From: an uncultured Duncaniella sp.
GTDB taxonomy: Bacteria; Bacteroidota; Bacteroidia; Bacteroidales; Muribaculaceae
Direction of reading: 5' to 3'
Assembly: GCA_958352885.1 (NCBI GenBank)
Contig: CATWQI010000004.1
Location: 62,001 to 126,000, forward strand
DNA: 64,000 nt
Shown here piece after piece: positions 25,282 to 34,007 of this stretch (its first letter is position 1; each line of letters opens with the position of its first letter). The position numbers and the translations under genes are program-made. Under the pieces are notes generated by a model. The model worked only from the letters and a program-made list of their open reading frames with translations. It did no database searches and was not told where the DNA came from.

Positions 25282-26826
25282 ATGAAATTCAGAATGACAT
25301 TGGCATCGCTGTTGATGCTTGGTGCCGGAATGGCTTTTGCCGGTTCAAAATATGAATCTCTTTACGAGGGGTTGCCATTTGAAATGCCGGTGATTGATAG
25401 CCCTGTTTTCCCTGGCAATACAGTCAGCCTTACTGACTTTGGTGCTGTGGCTGATGGCGTGACTCTTAATACCGATGCTTTTGCCGATGCGATAGAGCAT
25501 CTTTCGTCACTTGGCGGCGGTACGCTTAATGTTCCGGCAGGCGTGTGGTACACGGGACCGATTGTTATGAAGTCAAATATCAATCTGCATCTTGACGGTG
25601 GGGCGCTGATAGTGTTCTCCGGAGATGAGAGCCTGTATGAGACTGTTTATACTGTTTATGAAGGTTACGAGTCCTACCGTACGCAGTCGCCTATCTCGGG
25701 GGAGAATCTGGAGAATATCGCTATTACCGGTGACGGCGTTATAGATGGAAATGGTGCGGCATGGCGTCCTGTCAAGCGTGACAAGACTAATGTGGCGCAG
25801 TGGAAGCGATTTGTAGAGAAGGGTGGTGTAGTGGTCGATGACAGAATCTGGTATCCTTCGCAGAACTATATTGACGGAGAGAAGATTGCGAGCAGAGGAA
25901 TGTCAAAAGATGAGGCTGAGAAGGTGAAACGTTACCTGCGTCCGGTGTTGCTTAAATTTGTAAAGTGCAGGAATGTGTATCTCCAGGGTGTGCTGTTCCA
26001 GAATTCTCCGGCATGGAATCTGCACCCGCTTATGTGCGAGAATCTGATAATCGACGGTGTGTCGGTGCGTAATCCGGAGTATGCGCAGAATGGCGATGGT
26101 CTGGATGTGGAGTCCTGCAAAAATGTGATAATATACCGTACTACTCTCGATGTCGGTGACGATGCCATATGTCTGAAGTCCGGGAAGGATGAGGACGGTC
26201 GCCGACGTGGTATGCCCACTGAGAATGTGATTGTGAAGGATTGTCGTGTGTTCCATGGGCATGGCGGTTTTGTGGTAGGTAGCGAGATGTCCGGTGGTGT
26301 CAGCAATGTGTCTGTCAAGGATTGTCAGTTTGTCGGTACGGATGTGGGTTTGCGTTTTAAGAGCACGCGAGGCAGAGGCGGTGTAGTGAAGAATATTTTC
26401 ATCGAAAATATCAATATGCTTGACATAAGCGGTGACGCATTGCTGTTTGACCTGTATTATTTCACTAAGAATGCCCCTAAGGAAATTCCCCCGGTTGACG
26501 AGACCACGCCGCAATTCAAGGATATCACAATTACCGGAGTGACCTCATTCAATTCAGGGAAGTCGCTTAAGTTCAACGGTATTCCGGAGATGAAGATTGA
26601 GAATGTCTCGGTGAGCAATTCGGTGTTTACAGCGACTGACGGGGCGTTGCTTTCGGAATCAAAGGATGTCAAGCTCAAGAATGTGTCAATCCGTGCCAAT
26701 AAGGGACCGGCTCTAACGATAAATAATGTCGAGAATGCCGAAATAACCGGTTGCCAACTGATATCAAACGATAAAGAACCGGTGTTATATACGGGTGATA
26801 ATTTGAATGTCAAAGTCGAGAAGTAA
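25282..26826 (+). CDS. Glycoside hydrolase family 28 (polygalacturonase-like)
   Basis: A 514-residue exported enzyme: signal peptide MKFRMTLASLLMLGAGMAFA, then the pectate-lyase-like N-cap (TVSLTDFGAVADGVTLNTDAF) and a parallel beta-helix. The catalytic Asp residues are in NGDGLDVES and DVGDDAICLKSG (near residues 272 and 293), with the conserved His in GHGGFVVGSE. GH28 enzymes hydrolyse alpha-galacturonide links in homo- or rhamnogalacturonan. The C-terminal third (residues 370-510) keeps beta-helix repeats. Followed by a hairpin; likely acts in the periplasm on pectin oligosaccharides. Confidence 0.93.
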   Translation: MKFRMTLASLLMLGAGMAFAGSKYESLYEGLPFEMPVIDSPVFPGNTVSLTDFGAVADGVTLNTDAFADAIEHLSSLGGGTLNVPAGVWYTGPIVMKSNINLHLDGGALIVFSGDESLYETVYTVYEGYESYRTQSPISGENLENIAITGDGVIDGNGAAWRPVKRDKTNVAQWKRFVEKGGVVVDDRIWYPSQNYIDGEKIASRGMSKDEAEKVKRYLRPVLLKFVKCRNVYLQGVLFQNSPAWNLHPLMCENLIIDGVSVRNPEYAQNGDGLDVESCKNVIIYRTTLDVGDDAICLKSGKDEDGRRRGMPTENVIVKDCRVFHGHGGFVVGSEMSGGVSNVSVKDCQFVGTDVGLRFKSTRGRGGVVKNIFIENINMLDISGDALLFDLYYFTKNAPKEIPPVDETTPQFKDITITGVTSFNSGKSLKFNGIPEMKIENVSVSNSVFTATDGALLSESKDVKLKNVSIRANKGPALTINNVENAEITGCQLISNDKEPVLYTGDNLNVKVEK

Positions 26827-26844
26827 GAATAATATAGTGATAGT

Positions 26845-26875
26845 CCCTGAAAACCTTTTAATTGGATTTTCAGGG
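26845..26875 (+). terminator. Hairpin after the GH28 gene
   Basis: Inverted repeat CCCTGAAAA (26845-26853) / TTTTCAGGG (26867-26875). No long T run follows, so termination may be partial and feed the lipoprotein gene at 26894. Confidence 0.5.
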
Positions 26876-26893
26876 GCTTCTCTTAAAGAAATA

Positions 26894-27262
26894 ATGGAGT
26901 GCTGTGTGAAAAGGATTTTAATGCCTGCATTGCTGATGTTGATTGTAAGTTGTGCGGACAATAAGCCCAAACCACCGGAAAGGTTGCCTGAAGAAGAAAT
27001 CCCGGCTTATCGTGAGGCTGTCATTAAAATGTCGAAATATATTGTATTGGAGGATTCGGCATATCATTTTACCCTTTCAAGGGATAAAGCCGTGGCTTTA
27101 GGGATTCCGGAGAAGTACTATGACCGGATGTGGCAGGATTTGGAGTATACGAATTATATAGTCCGTGAGGAATACAATAAAAAAGGTATTCCGATTGAAA
27201 TGGCGGGATATAAGATAGATACAACTCAAATGGACACAGCAGGCTGTACATCCGGATTCTGA
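26894..27262 (+). CDS. Small lipoprotein of unknown function
   Basis: A 122-residue protein. The start at ATG 26894 (MECCVKRILMPALLMLIVSC) gives a proper lipoprotein signal with cysteine near residue 20; the longer frame begins inside the GH28 gene. The mature part is hydrophilic and probably helical (RLPEEEIPAYREAVIKMSKY, then YYDRMWQDLEYTNYIVREEY). No family recognised. It lies 67 bp after GH28 beyond a hairpin and may be read through from it. The 3' end lies inside a 12-bp inverted repeat. Confidence 0.6.
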   Translation: MECCVKRILMPALLMLIVSCADNKPKPPERLPEEEIPAYREAVIKMSKYIVLEDSAYHFTLSRDKAVALGIPEKYYDRMWQDLEYTNYIVREEYNKKGIPIEMAGYKIDTTQMDTAGCTSGF

Positions 27263-27278
27263 TGCTCAGCCTGCTGTG
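27235..27278. terminator. Inverted repeat at convergent 3' ends
   Basis: Perfect 12-bp arms CACAGCAGGCTG (27235-27246) and CAGCCTGCTGTG (27267-27278) with a 20-nt loop. It spans the stop codon of the lipoprotein gene and precedes the convergent stop at 27299. Confidence 0.6.
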
Positions 27279-27298
27279 AATTATATGGGATAGCGTGT

Positions 27299-28351
27299 CT
27301 ATCTTGTGGTGATGTATGCGACGGAGGCTGTCTGTTTTTTGTCTGATGGAGTATTTAATTTCAGTATTTCAGGGACTGGCAGCACTCCTTTTGTATCGAG
27401 AACCTTGTCGATTGCTGACAGCACTTCATGATATATAATCACTTTACAGGCAGCTTCGTTATAGTTGCCTGACCAGTCTATCGTATCCGCAATATTCTCG
27501 CCGTCAAAATGTTTTGAAAATGATTGCGCAGCGGAATCAGCCCATACGTCGGCTGCATTGCTTATCTTGTCCTGTCCGTTAAGCACCGGTATCAACAGAA
27601 GGTTGTTATCATCGATGACTCCGTATGTTTTGCAATCCCGTATCATATCGTCGTTTAGCTCCTCTCCATTCAGAATGTATCGGATGGCTTTTAATATATT
27701 GGTCTGAACGAAGGTTGTACAGAGATAAGCGTTGGAGTTATTACCCCATGAGAACTTGAGCATCTGTTTATCATTCAATCTGATGCCGTTAGTACCGTAG
27801 GTGTCGGTCACTTCCGGACGAAAGAAATAAAATATGCCATTCCAGCTCATGCTGTCAGTAGGACATACGGTGGCATTGTCGCAAGATACGCCAAGGTGTT
27901 TCCATATGATATCATCGAATACGAGCGAGTGAACTAATGGGAAAGCGTATTCTTTGCATCCGGCGTTGTCCAGAGTGGAAAAGAATTTCTGCATTTCCGG
28001 CTTGGTATCTTCGATGATATTTTCTGCAAGTGTGTGTGCCATTATTCTCAGTTTGTCCGTTGCCAGACTGTCAATAAATGGTATAGCAGAATAATACTTG
28101 TCATCCTTTCGGTATATCATGCCCTGGTTTATCAGTAGGGTAGTATCAATATTGGATAAATCGAATCCGGATGTCTGCAGATTCTGAGGTTTGTCCCAGA
28201 GAACCTGCAGCAGCTCAAAATTGCGCCCTTGTCGGATTATTTCAGTCGGATATTGTCCGGTGTAACTGATGAATGGCATGTAATCCCAATCGCTGATGGC
28301 TGAAAGAGCAGTCAGCGGAATAAATACTAACGTTAAGAGTAGTTTGTTCAT
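27299..28351 (-). CDS. Secreted protein of unknown function
   Basis: A 350-residue exported protein; ATG 28351 (MNKLLLTLVFIPLTALSA) gives a clean signal peptide, while the longer frame starts upstream of the -7 box. The mature part begins ISDWDYMPFISYTGQYPTE. Recognisable pieces are few: DTLLINQGMIYRKDDKYYSAIPF, a Cys pair (CKEYAF, VSCDNATVCP) and the Trp/Phe-rich SWNGIFYFFRPEVTD. The C-terminal part is helical with several Asp/Trp-rich turns. I do not recognise a family. It sits between carbohydrate enzymes but nothing in it shows a sugar role. Confidence 0.75.
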   Translation of the reverse strand: MNKLLLTLVFIPLTALSAISDWDYMPFISYTGQYPTEIIRQGRNFELLQVLWDKPQNLQTSGFDLSNIDTTLLINQGMIYRKDDKYYSAIPFIDSLATDKLRIMAHTLAENIIEDTKPEMQKFFSTLDNAGCKEYAFPLVHSLVFDDIIWKHLGVSCDNATVCPTDSMSWNGIFYFFRPEVTDTYGTNGIRLNDKQMLKFSWGNNSNAYLCTTFVQTNILKAIRYILNGEELNDDMIRDCKTYGVIDDNNLLLIPVLNGQDKISNAADVWADSAAQSFSKHFDGENIADTIDWSGNYNEAACKVIIYHEVLSAIDKVLDTKGVLPVPEILKLNTPSDKKQTASVAYITTR

Positions 28352-28398
28352 ATTTAATAGTTTAAAAATGTCATAGAATGCTTGATGCCAATTAGATT

Positions 28399-28407
28399 GC
28401 AAAGGTA
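28399..28407 (-). promoter_or_regulatory. -7 element of the unknown secreted protein gene
   Basis: Minus-strand TACCTTTGC, 47 bp upstream of the chosen ATG at 28351. No clear -33 box. Confidence 0.45.
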
Positions 28408-28509
28408 TATAAAAAATCACGTTTTTGATATACTTTATGCGGTAAATGCACATTAAATGCGTGTATGTCGCTCAGCCGTAAGTGCATGTCTGGATAATTT
28501 TCAACCTAT

Positions 28510-30861
28510 TTATTCTGTAAGAAGATATAGCTCGTAGATGTGAGGAGTTTTCTTTGTGGAGCACGGGGCAATACGGACTTGCATGCTGCCATTTTCTGAG
28601 AGTGATGGTTGTATGGGAAAGTCGACAGTGACAGGGTGTCCGGTAGAAGGGGCCGATAACAATCCGATTTCTTTGTCTCCGATGGTTATGCGGGCATCTT
28701 TGCCGGATTCGGGTCGGAAAATGACACGTAGCTTTGAAACTTTTTTACCGGAAGGGGAGAGGCGGTATGAGAACCATCCTGATGCGTCTCGCCAATGTGT
28801 GCCGGAGTCATCTCCGGCGGATGAGGAGTGCATTTCGATGAAATGGTCACTTTCGGGCTGCTGTTCGCCGCACACAACCATATCGGCTGTAATGGCTTTG
28901 AGCGCGGCTTTGGCATTCTCCTCTTCGCGGAGCTTAGCCATGCGTGATTCCCACTCGTCAGGGGTGACGACATTCCAGTACACCATGTAGCGACATTCGT
29001 GCAGTGTATTGAATGGTTCGAGTGTCATGTCTTCGTATGATTCCGGTTGCACACCCTTGAGACGGAATGTCATAGGACGGTCATCCTCCTTTTCGATATG
29101 TGACAATATGTCATTCCTGTCACCGATTATCACGGGCATATTCTGGAGCGGTAGCTGAGGTCCGTGTGCTATGTGACCGCCGCGGCTGTCATCTGCATAC
29201 ATTCCGTCCATGCGTTCTTTGCCAAGATTGGAGGCAAGCACTATCGGTCCGTAGAGGAAAGAATAATTAGGTGAGCCGTCGGGGAGCCCGATAGCCTGCA
29301 GGTGCATAGGTAGAGTGAGGGTTACAGAATCTCCTTTAGCCCAGTTGCGATTGACGGTTATGTAGCCGTTGTCAACTTTGAACGGTTGAGGAGAGCCGTT
29401 GACACTGAGAGTGACTTTGTTAGGTTCGGTCCAGCCGGGACAGCGCAGCTTGAGTGAGAACTGTTTTGAATCTTTGTCCGGTGTGACTCTTATCGTTGTG
29501 CGTTCCTCGTATGGGAATTGTGTGATTTGCTCGATTTCAGTATCTTCCCAATTAAGTTTGGATGGGATAAACAGATTCACAAGCAGGGAGTCACCTCGCT
29601 GGCTGTAAATCATTTTCCCGTACTTCGCATGGTTCTCCATTCCGGAGCCAACGCAACACCAGAAACTGGTCTGCGGTTGTGAATACACTCTGTAATGTCC
29701 GGAACGCATGGGGGTAAAGTATACAAATCCGCCTTGCACGGGGTTCTGGGATGAGAGTATATGATTGTACAAGGCACGTTCGTAGTAATCCATATACTCA
29801 GGACGAGGGTCTGACTCAAATAGCATTTTAGTGAGTCGGAGCATATTGTATGTGTTACAAGTCTCAGGACCTTCTACATGGGTCAGCATACGCTCGAAAT
29901 TGTCTACCGGATGGAAATGTTCACTCACACTGTTACCGCCGATGGTAATTGTGCGTTTGTCTGTGACATTGTTCCAGAAATAGACTGCTGCTGAGTCCAT
30001 TTCCGAGTCATGAGCTACGTCGGCAATGCGCTTGAAGCCAATGACCTTTGGTATTTGGGTGTTGGCATGCTTCCCCGTAAGGTCGTCACGCTTTTCGGTG
30101 AGGGGGACGAGGATTGCCTTGTGTGAGAAACGGCGGGCAAGGTCTACATATTTCTTTTTGCCGGTCATTGCTGCCACATCGGCAAAAACTTCGTTTAGAC
30201 CGCCATGTTCGCTGATAAGCATTTGCTGTACCTGTTCGTCCGACAGGTCTGAAGTCAGTGATATCATCCAGTCGGTTAGGGCTATAAGCATGTCATAAGC
30301 ATCCTTTCGTCCGGCGTGGATGTAAGCGTCACGGAGCCCGGCATATATTTTGTGGATGTTATACAGTGGTACCCATCCGCCATTAAGGCTGAAGCCTCCG
30401 GCACGGATATTGCCTTCTGAGATTTCTCTCCATATTTTTCTTCCGCCAGGAACGCCTGACAGGTAACCGTCGGCAGATGCATCCTGGCATCTTTTTAGTT
30501 CCGATAGCATGTAGTCGAGCCTGCGGGCTATCTCTTCATCGCCGGTGGCGGCATACATGGAAGATAGTGCAGACAGATAGTGGCCGCCTATATGACCGTC
30601 GAGACCTGTGTTTTCCCAATTGGTGTAGTTCTCGGCTTTAGGCTCCAGACCTGCTTCCTTGAGGTATGGAGCAAGCAGCCTGTCCGGATTAAGTGCCATG
30701 AGATAGGACTTGTCCATATTCTGGGCATGACGGAATTGTCCCATGGTGATACGGACGTCACTTAATGGTATGGGTGAAATGGAGTTATTTTCTGCCAAAA
30801 TGTTGCCGGCGCAGGCAAACATGGCGAAAATTGATAAAAAGCTTTTCAGTGGATGTCTCAT
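28510..30861 (-). CDS. Glycoside hydrolase family 127 (beta-L-arabinofuranosidase-like)
   Basis: A 783-residue exported enzyme with signal peptide LKSFLSIFAMFACAGNILA. The (alpha/alpha)6 barrel covers about residues 30-530: DGHIGGHYLSALSSMYAATG, AGLRDAYIHAG, VEGPETCNTYNMLRLTKMLF and SFWCCVGSGMENHAKYGKMIY. The last carries the paired cysteines and Glu that in GH127 HypBA1 hold zinc and serve as nucleophile. A C-terminal beta-sandwich region (about 640-783) follows. The family releases L-arabinofuranose from plant glycans; related GH146/GH137 activities cannot be excluded. A -7 box (TACCTTTGC) is at 30977-30985. Confidence 0.92.
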   Translation of the reverse strand: MRHPLKSFLSIFAMFACAGNILAENNSISPIPLSDVRITMGQFRHAQNMDKSYLMALNPDRLLAPYLKEAGLEPKAENYTNWENTGLDGHIGGHYLSALSSMYAATGDEEIARRLDYMLSELKRCQDASADGYLSGVPGGRKIWREISEGNIRAGGFSLNGGWVPLYNIHKIYAGLRDAYIHAGRKDAYDMLIALTDWMISLTSDLSDEQVQQMLISEHGGLNEVFADVAAMTGKKKYVDLARRFSHKAILVPLTEKRDDLTGKHANTQIPKVIGFKRIADVAHDSEMDSAAVYFWNNVTDKRTITIGGNSVSEHFHPVDNFERMLTHVEGPETCNTYNMLRLTKMLFESDPRPEYMDYYERALYNHILSSQNPVQGGFVYFTPMRSGHYRVYSQPQTSFWCCVGSGMENHAKYGKMIYSQRGDSLLVNLFIPSKLNWEDTEIEQITQFPYEERTTIRVTPDKDSKQFSLKLRCPGWTEPNKVTLSVNGSPQPFKVDNGYITVNRNWAKGDSVTLTLPMHLQAIGLPDGSPNYSFLYGPIVLASNLGKERMDGMYADDSRGGHIAHGPQLPLQNMPVIIGDRNDILSHIEKEDDRPMTFRLKGVQPESYEDMTLEPFNTLHECRYMVYWNVVTPDEWESRMAKLREEENAKAALKAITADMVVCGEQQPESDHFIEMHSSSAGDDSGTHWRDASGWFSYRLSPSGKKVSKLRVIFRPESGKDARITIGDKEIGLLSAPSTGHPVTVDFPIQPSLSENGSMQVRIAPCSTKKTPHIYELYLLTE

Positions 30862-30976
30862 GACATTATTATGATTGGTCGGTAAAAAATAGGTGCAGAT
30901 ATAAAAACAAAAAAATTATCCGTCGTCCCGACGAATAACTTTCTTACCTTAAATCTAATACCATGAAAAACTTGTT

Positions 30977-30985
30977 GCAAAGGTA
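30977..30985 (-). promoter_or_regulatory. -7 element of the GH127 gene
   Basis: Minus-strand TACCTTTGC, 115 bp upstream of the start, giving a long leader. No clear -33 box. Confidence 0.4.
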
Positions 30986-31077
30986 GGTGATCGGAAGCTA
31001 AATGACAAGTATTTTAGTAAAAAATTAACTATTAGTTTGCGTATTTTAACCTAAAAGATGCGTTTAATTTGATATGT

Positions 31078-31132
31078 CGAGATGAAAATCAGGTGCATGA
31101 CGGCGGTCAGTGATTGTCATCTCGGATTTTTT
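31078..31132 (+). terminator. Orphan hairpin with T tract upstream of der
   Basis: Arms CGAGATGA (31078-31085) and TCATCTCG (31117-31124) followed by GATTTTTT. It has the form of an intrinsic terminator on the plus strand, yet no plus-strand gene lies upstream for several kilobases. Either it ends a short non-coding transcript or it shields der from background transcription. Confidence 0.45.
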
Positions 31133-31143
31133 GCGTACTTTTG
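31113..31143 (+). promoter_or_regulatory. Promoter of der
   Basis: ATTG (31113-31116), 19 bp, TACTTTTG (31136-31143), about 40 bp before the der ATG. One mismatch from the -33 consensus. Confidence 0.55.
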
Positions 31144-31184
31144 TATAATTATTATAATCATCTGAAAAAGACTAATCATCGCCT

Positions 31185-32504
31185 ATGGGACAAATGATAG
31201 CAATAGTGGGCAGACCAAATGTGGGAAAGTCCACCTTATTTAATAGATTGACTCAGACCCGCACCGCCATAACCAACGATGAGGCAGGCACTACTCGTGA
31301 CCGCCAGTATGGGAAGGTGGATTGGAACGGGAAGGAGTTCTCAATCGTCGATACGGGCGGTTGGGTGGTCAACAGTGAGGATGTGTTTGAGAATGAAATA
31401 AACAAGCAGGTACATCTTGCCATAGAGCAGGCTGACGAAATCTTGTTTGTGGTGGATGCCATGAATGGAGTGACAGACCTTGACGACAAGGTGGCTCAGA
31501 TACTTCGCCGCTCAACCAAGCCTGTGATTCTTGTGGCAAATAAAGTGGATGCCGGAGATTCGCTCTATAACATAGCTGAATTTTACAGCCTCGGTTTGGG
31601 TGACCCCTATGGCGTGTCGGCGGTGAGCGGGTATGGCACAGGTGACCTTCTTGATGAGGTTGTCAAGAAGATGCCTGAAAAGGATGACGATGAGGCCGCC
31701 GCGCTTGAGGATATTCCAAAAATTGCAATTGTTGGGCGTCCTAATGCAGGAAAATCATCAATCATCAATGCTTTTATTGATGAGGACAGGCATATTGTCA
31801 CAGATATAGCCGGCACTACCCGTGACTCGATATATACAAGGTATAATAAGTTCGGTTTTGACTTCTATCTTGTCGACACAGCCGGTATCAGAAAGAAAAC
31901 AAAGGTCACTGACGATATAGAGTATTATTCTGTCATCCGTTCCATCCGTGCCATTGAGGCTTCTGATGTGTGTATACTGATGATTGACGGAACCAGGGGT
32001 ATTGAGTCGCAGGATGTGGCAATATTCTCTTTGATACAGAAGAATAAGAAAGGTCTCGTGGTTGTTGTCAACAAGTGGGATTTGGTGGAGGACAAATCGA
32101 AGGAGGCTATCAAGCATTATGAGGATGCCATACGTGAACGTTTCGCTCCGTTCGTCGACTTCCCTATAATCTTTGCTTCCGCCCTTACCAAGCAGAGGAT
32201 ATTCAAAGTGCTGGAGACTGCTTTGCATGTGTGCGAGAACCGTAAGCGTGTCGTGCCTACATCGCAGCTTAACACTGTGATGCATGAGGTGATTTCGGCA
32301 TATCCACCACCAGCCAATAAGGGTAAGCTGATTAAGATTAAGTATGTGACCATGCTTAAAGGTTCCCCGATACCGACATTTATTTTCTTCTGTAACCTGC
32401 CTCAATGGGTCAAGGAACCTTATAGACGTTACCTGGAGAATAAAATCCGTGAGAACTGGGATTTCCATGGAACTCCTGTCAATGTGTTCATGCGTGAGAA
32501 GTAA
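31185..32504 (+). CDS. der: Ribosome biogenesis GTPase Der (EngA)
   Basis: A 439-residue protein with two tandem GTPase domains. Domain 1: GRPNVGKST (8-16), DTGGW, NKVD. Domain 2: GRPNAGKSS (near 185), DTAGIRKKTKV, NKWD. A C-terminal KH-like domain follows (about 350-439, YPPPANKGKLIKIKYVTML). Der acts in 50S subunit maturation. All G motifs are intact and length is normal. It is convergent with asnS across a long perfect hairpin. Confidence 0.97.
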   Translation: MGQMIAIVGRPNVGKSTLFNRLTQTRTAITNDEAGTTRDRQYGKVDWNGKEFSIVDTGGWVVNSEDVFENEINKQVHLAIEQADEILFVVDAMNGVTDLDDKVAQILRRSTKPVILVANKVDAGDSLYNIAEFYSLGLGDPYGVSAVSGYGTGDLLDEVVKKMPEKDDDEAAALEDIPKIAIVGRPNAGKSSIINAFIDEDRHIVTDIAGTTRDSIYTRYNKFGFDFYLVDTAGIRKKTKVTDDIEYYSVIRSIRAIEASDVCILMIDGTRGIESQDVAIFSLIQKNKKGLVVVVNKWDLVEDKSKEAIKHYEDAIRERFAPFVDFPIIFASALTKQRIFKVLETALHVCENRKRVVPTSQLNTVMHEVISAYPPPANKGKLIKIKYVTMLKGSPIPTFIFFCNLPQWVKEPYRRYLENKIRENWDFHGTPVNVFMREK

Positions 32505-32525
32505 CATCCTTAAAGGATAGATAAA

Positions 32526-32582
32526 AGGCAATAAATATAAATGGCAGCGACTTTTGGTCGCTGCCATTTATATTTATTGCCT
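32526..32582. terminator. 26-bp perfect hairpin between der and asnS
   Basis: The two 26-nt arms at 32526-32551 and 32557-32582 are exact reverse complements around the 5-nt loop TTTTG. It lies between two converging genes and probably terminates both, although no T run follows on either side. Confidence 0.8.
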
Positions 32583-32595
32583 GGCTGTATGAGCC

Positions 32596-33987
32596 TTAAA
32601 ACTCTGCTTTGCCCGGGGTGCGTGGGAACGGTATGACGTCACGGATATTAGTCATGCCGGTCACGAAGAGGACGAGGCGTTCGAATCCAAGACCGAATCC
32701 TGAATGTGGCACTGTGCCGAATCGGCGTGTGTCAAGGTACCACCACATATCTTTCATCGGTATACCAAGCTCTTCGATGCGCTGGAGGAGTTTGTCATAA
32801 CTTTCCTCACGCTCAGAGCCACCTATAATCTCGCCTATATGTGGGAAGAGCACGTCCATGGCGCGTACAGTCTTGCCGTCCTCGTTCTGCTTCATGTAGA
32901 AAGCCTTGATTTCCTTGGGGTAATCGGTGAGGATGACGGGCTTCTTGAAGTGCTCTTCTACGAGATAGCGTTCGTGCTCGCTCTGGAGGTCTGTGCCCCA
33001 GTGTACGGGGAACTCGAATTTCTTCCCGGATGCTTCAAGAATCTTCACGCCCTCACCATAGGAGAGGCGTACGAAATCATTGTCGACAACGAATTTCAAG
33101 CGTTCGATAAGTTCCTTGTCATACATGTCCTGAAGGAACTGGATGTCATCTATGCAATGCTCAAGAGCATAGTTGATACAGTACTTCACGAACTCTTCGG
33201 CAAGGTCCATGTTGTCGGTGATGTCGTAGAACGCCATTTCTGGCTCAATCATCCAGAACTCGGAGAGGTGGCGGGGGGTGTTGGAGTTCTCGGCGCGGAA
33301 AGTCGGTCCGAATGTGTAAATCTGACCGAGAGCTGTCGCACCAAGTTCGCCCTCAAGCTGTCCAGACACGGTAAGAGCGGTTGGTTTGCAGAAGAAATCC
33401 TGGCTGTAATCCACCTTACCTTCCTCATCTTTTGGCAGGTTGTTAAGGTCAAGAGTTGTGACCTGGAACATTGCACCTGCGCCTTCGCAGTCGCTGGCTG
33501 TGATGAGGGGGGTATTCAGATAATAGAAGCCTTTCTCATTGAAAAATTTGTGGATTGCAAAGGCAAGTGCGCTGCGCACGCGCAGAATGGCACCGAAAGT
33601 GTTGGTGCGTGGGCGCAGATGTGCTATTTCCCGAAGGAATTCGAGAGTGTGGCCTTTCTTCTGGAGAGGGTAGCTCTCAGTGTCGGCAGTGCCGTAGACA
33701 AGGAGTGAATCAGCCTGAATCTCGCAAGTCTGACCTTTGCCCTGTGATTCTACGAGCATTCCTTTGACGCAGATGCTGGAACCGGTGGTGACTGGCTTTA
33801 AGTCCTCGTCGGAGAACTTTGCCATGTCAAACACAATCTGTATGTTTTTGATGGACGAACCGTCGTTGAGCTGTACGAATTGCACATGCTTGTTTCCACG
33901 GCGGGTACGTACCCATCCTTTAGCTTCGACCTCGGTACCCACGAGGGCAGGTGTGTTAAGCAGGTCTACTACTCTTGTTCTTTTCAT
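32596..33987 (-). CDS. asnS: Asparagine--tRNA ligase
   Basis: A 463-residue class IIb synthetase. An N-terminal OB-fold anticodon-binding domain (about 1-120, VEAKGWVRTRRGNKHVQFVQL) is followed by the catalytic core: motif 2 FRAENSNTPRHLSEFWMIE (near 225) and motif 3 GFGLGFERLVLFVTGM (near 435). The TPLITASDCEGAG segment and absence of AspRS-type features support Asn specificity. It charges tRNA-Asn with asparagine. It lies 20 bp after the rluB-like gene and is probably co-transcribed. Confidence 0.97.
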   Translation of the reverse strand: MKRTRVVDLLNTPALVGTEVEAKGWVRTRRGNKHVQFVQLNDGSSIKNIQIVFDMAKFSDEDLKPVTTGSSICVKGMLVESQGKGQTCEIQADSLLVYGTADTESYPLQKKGHTLEFLREIAHLRPRTNTFGAILRVRSALAFAIHKFFNEKGFYYLNTPLITASDCEGAGAMFQVTTLDLNNLPKDEEGKVDYSQDFFCKPTALTVSGQLEGELGATALGQIYTFGPTFRAENSNTPRHLSEFWMIEPEMAFYDITDNMDLAEEFVKYCINYALEHCIDDIQFLQDMYDKELIERLKFVVDNDFVRLSYGEGVKILEASGKKFEFPVHWGTDLQSEHERYLVEEHFKKPVILTDYPKEIKAFYMKQNEDGKTVRAMDVLFPHIGEIIGGSEREESYDKLLQRIEELGIPMKDMWWYLDTRRFGTVPHSGFGLGFERLVLFVTGMTNIRDVIPFPRTPGKAEF

Positions 33988-34007
33988 TAGTCAGTTGATT
34001 GGTTTGA

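Larger units (their letters stand above)
30862..31184. other. Divergent intergenic region GH127/der
   Basis: 323 bp, A/T-rich, with no supportable gene. It holds the GH127 -7 box on the minus strand (30977-30985), a weak 5-bp hairpin (30921-30933) in the GH127 leader, an orphan hairpin with T tract on the plus strand (31078-31132) and the der promoter (31113-31143). Confidence 0.7.

Noticed and set aside
30921..30933. CGTCG/CGACG hairpin with T run on the minus strand in the GH127 leader
   Set aside because: Only 5 bp of stem; not enough to call an attenuator.
32680..32700. TTCGAATCC-like T-loop sequence suggesting a tRNA
   Set aside because: It lies inside the conserved motif 3 of asnS and no cloverleaf can be drawn around it.
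32704..33708. 334-codon open frame antisense to asnS
   Set aside because: asnS has complete class II synthetase motifs in the other frame; the antisense frame shows no domain and reflects codon bias.
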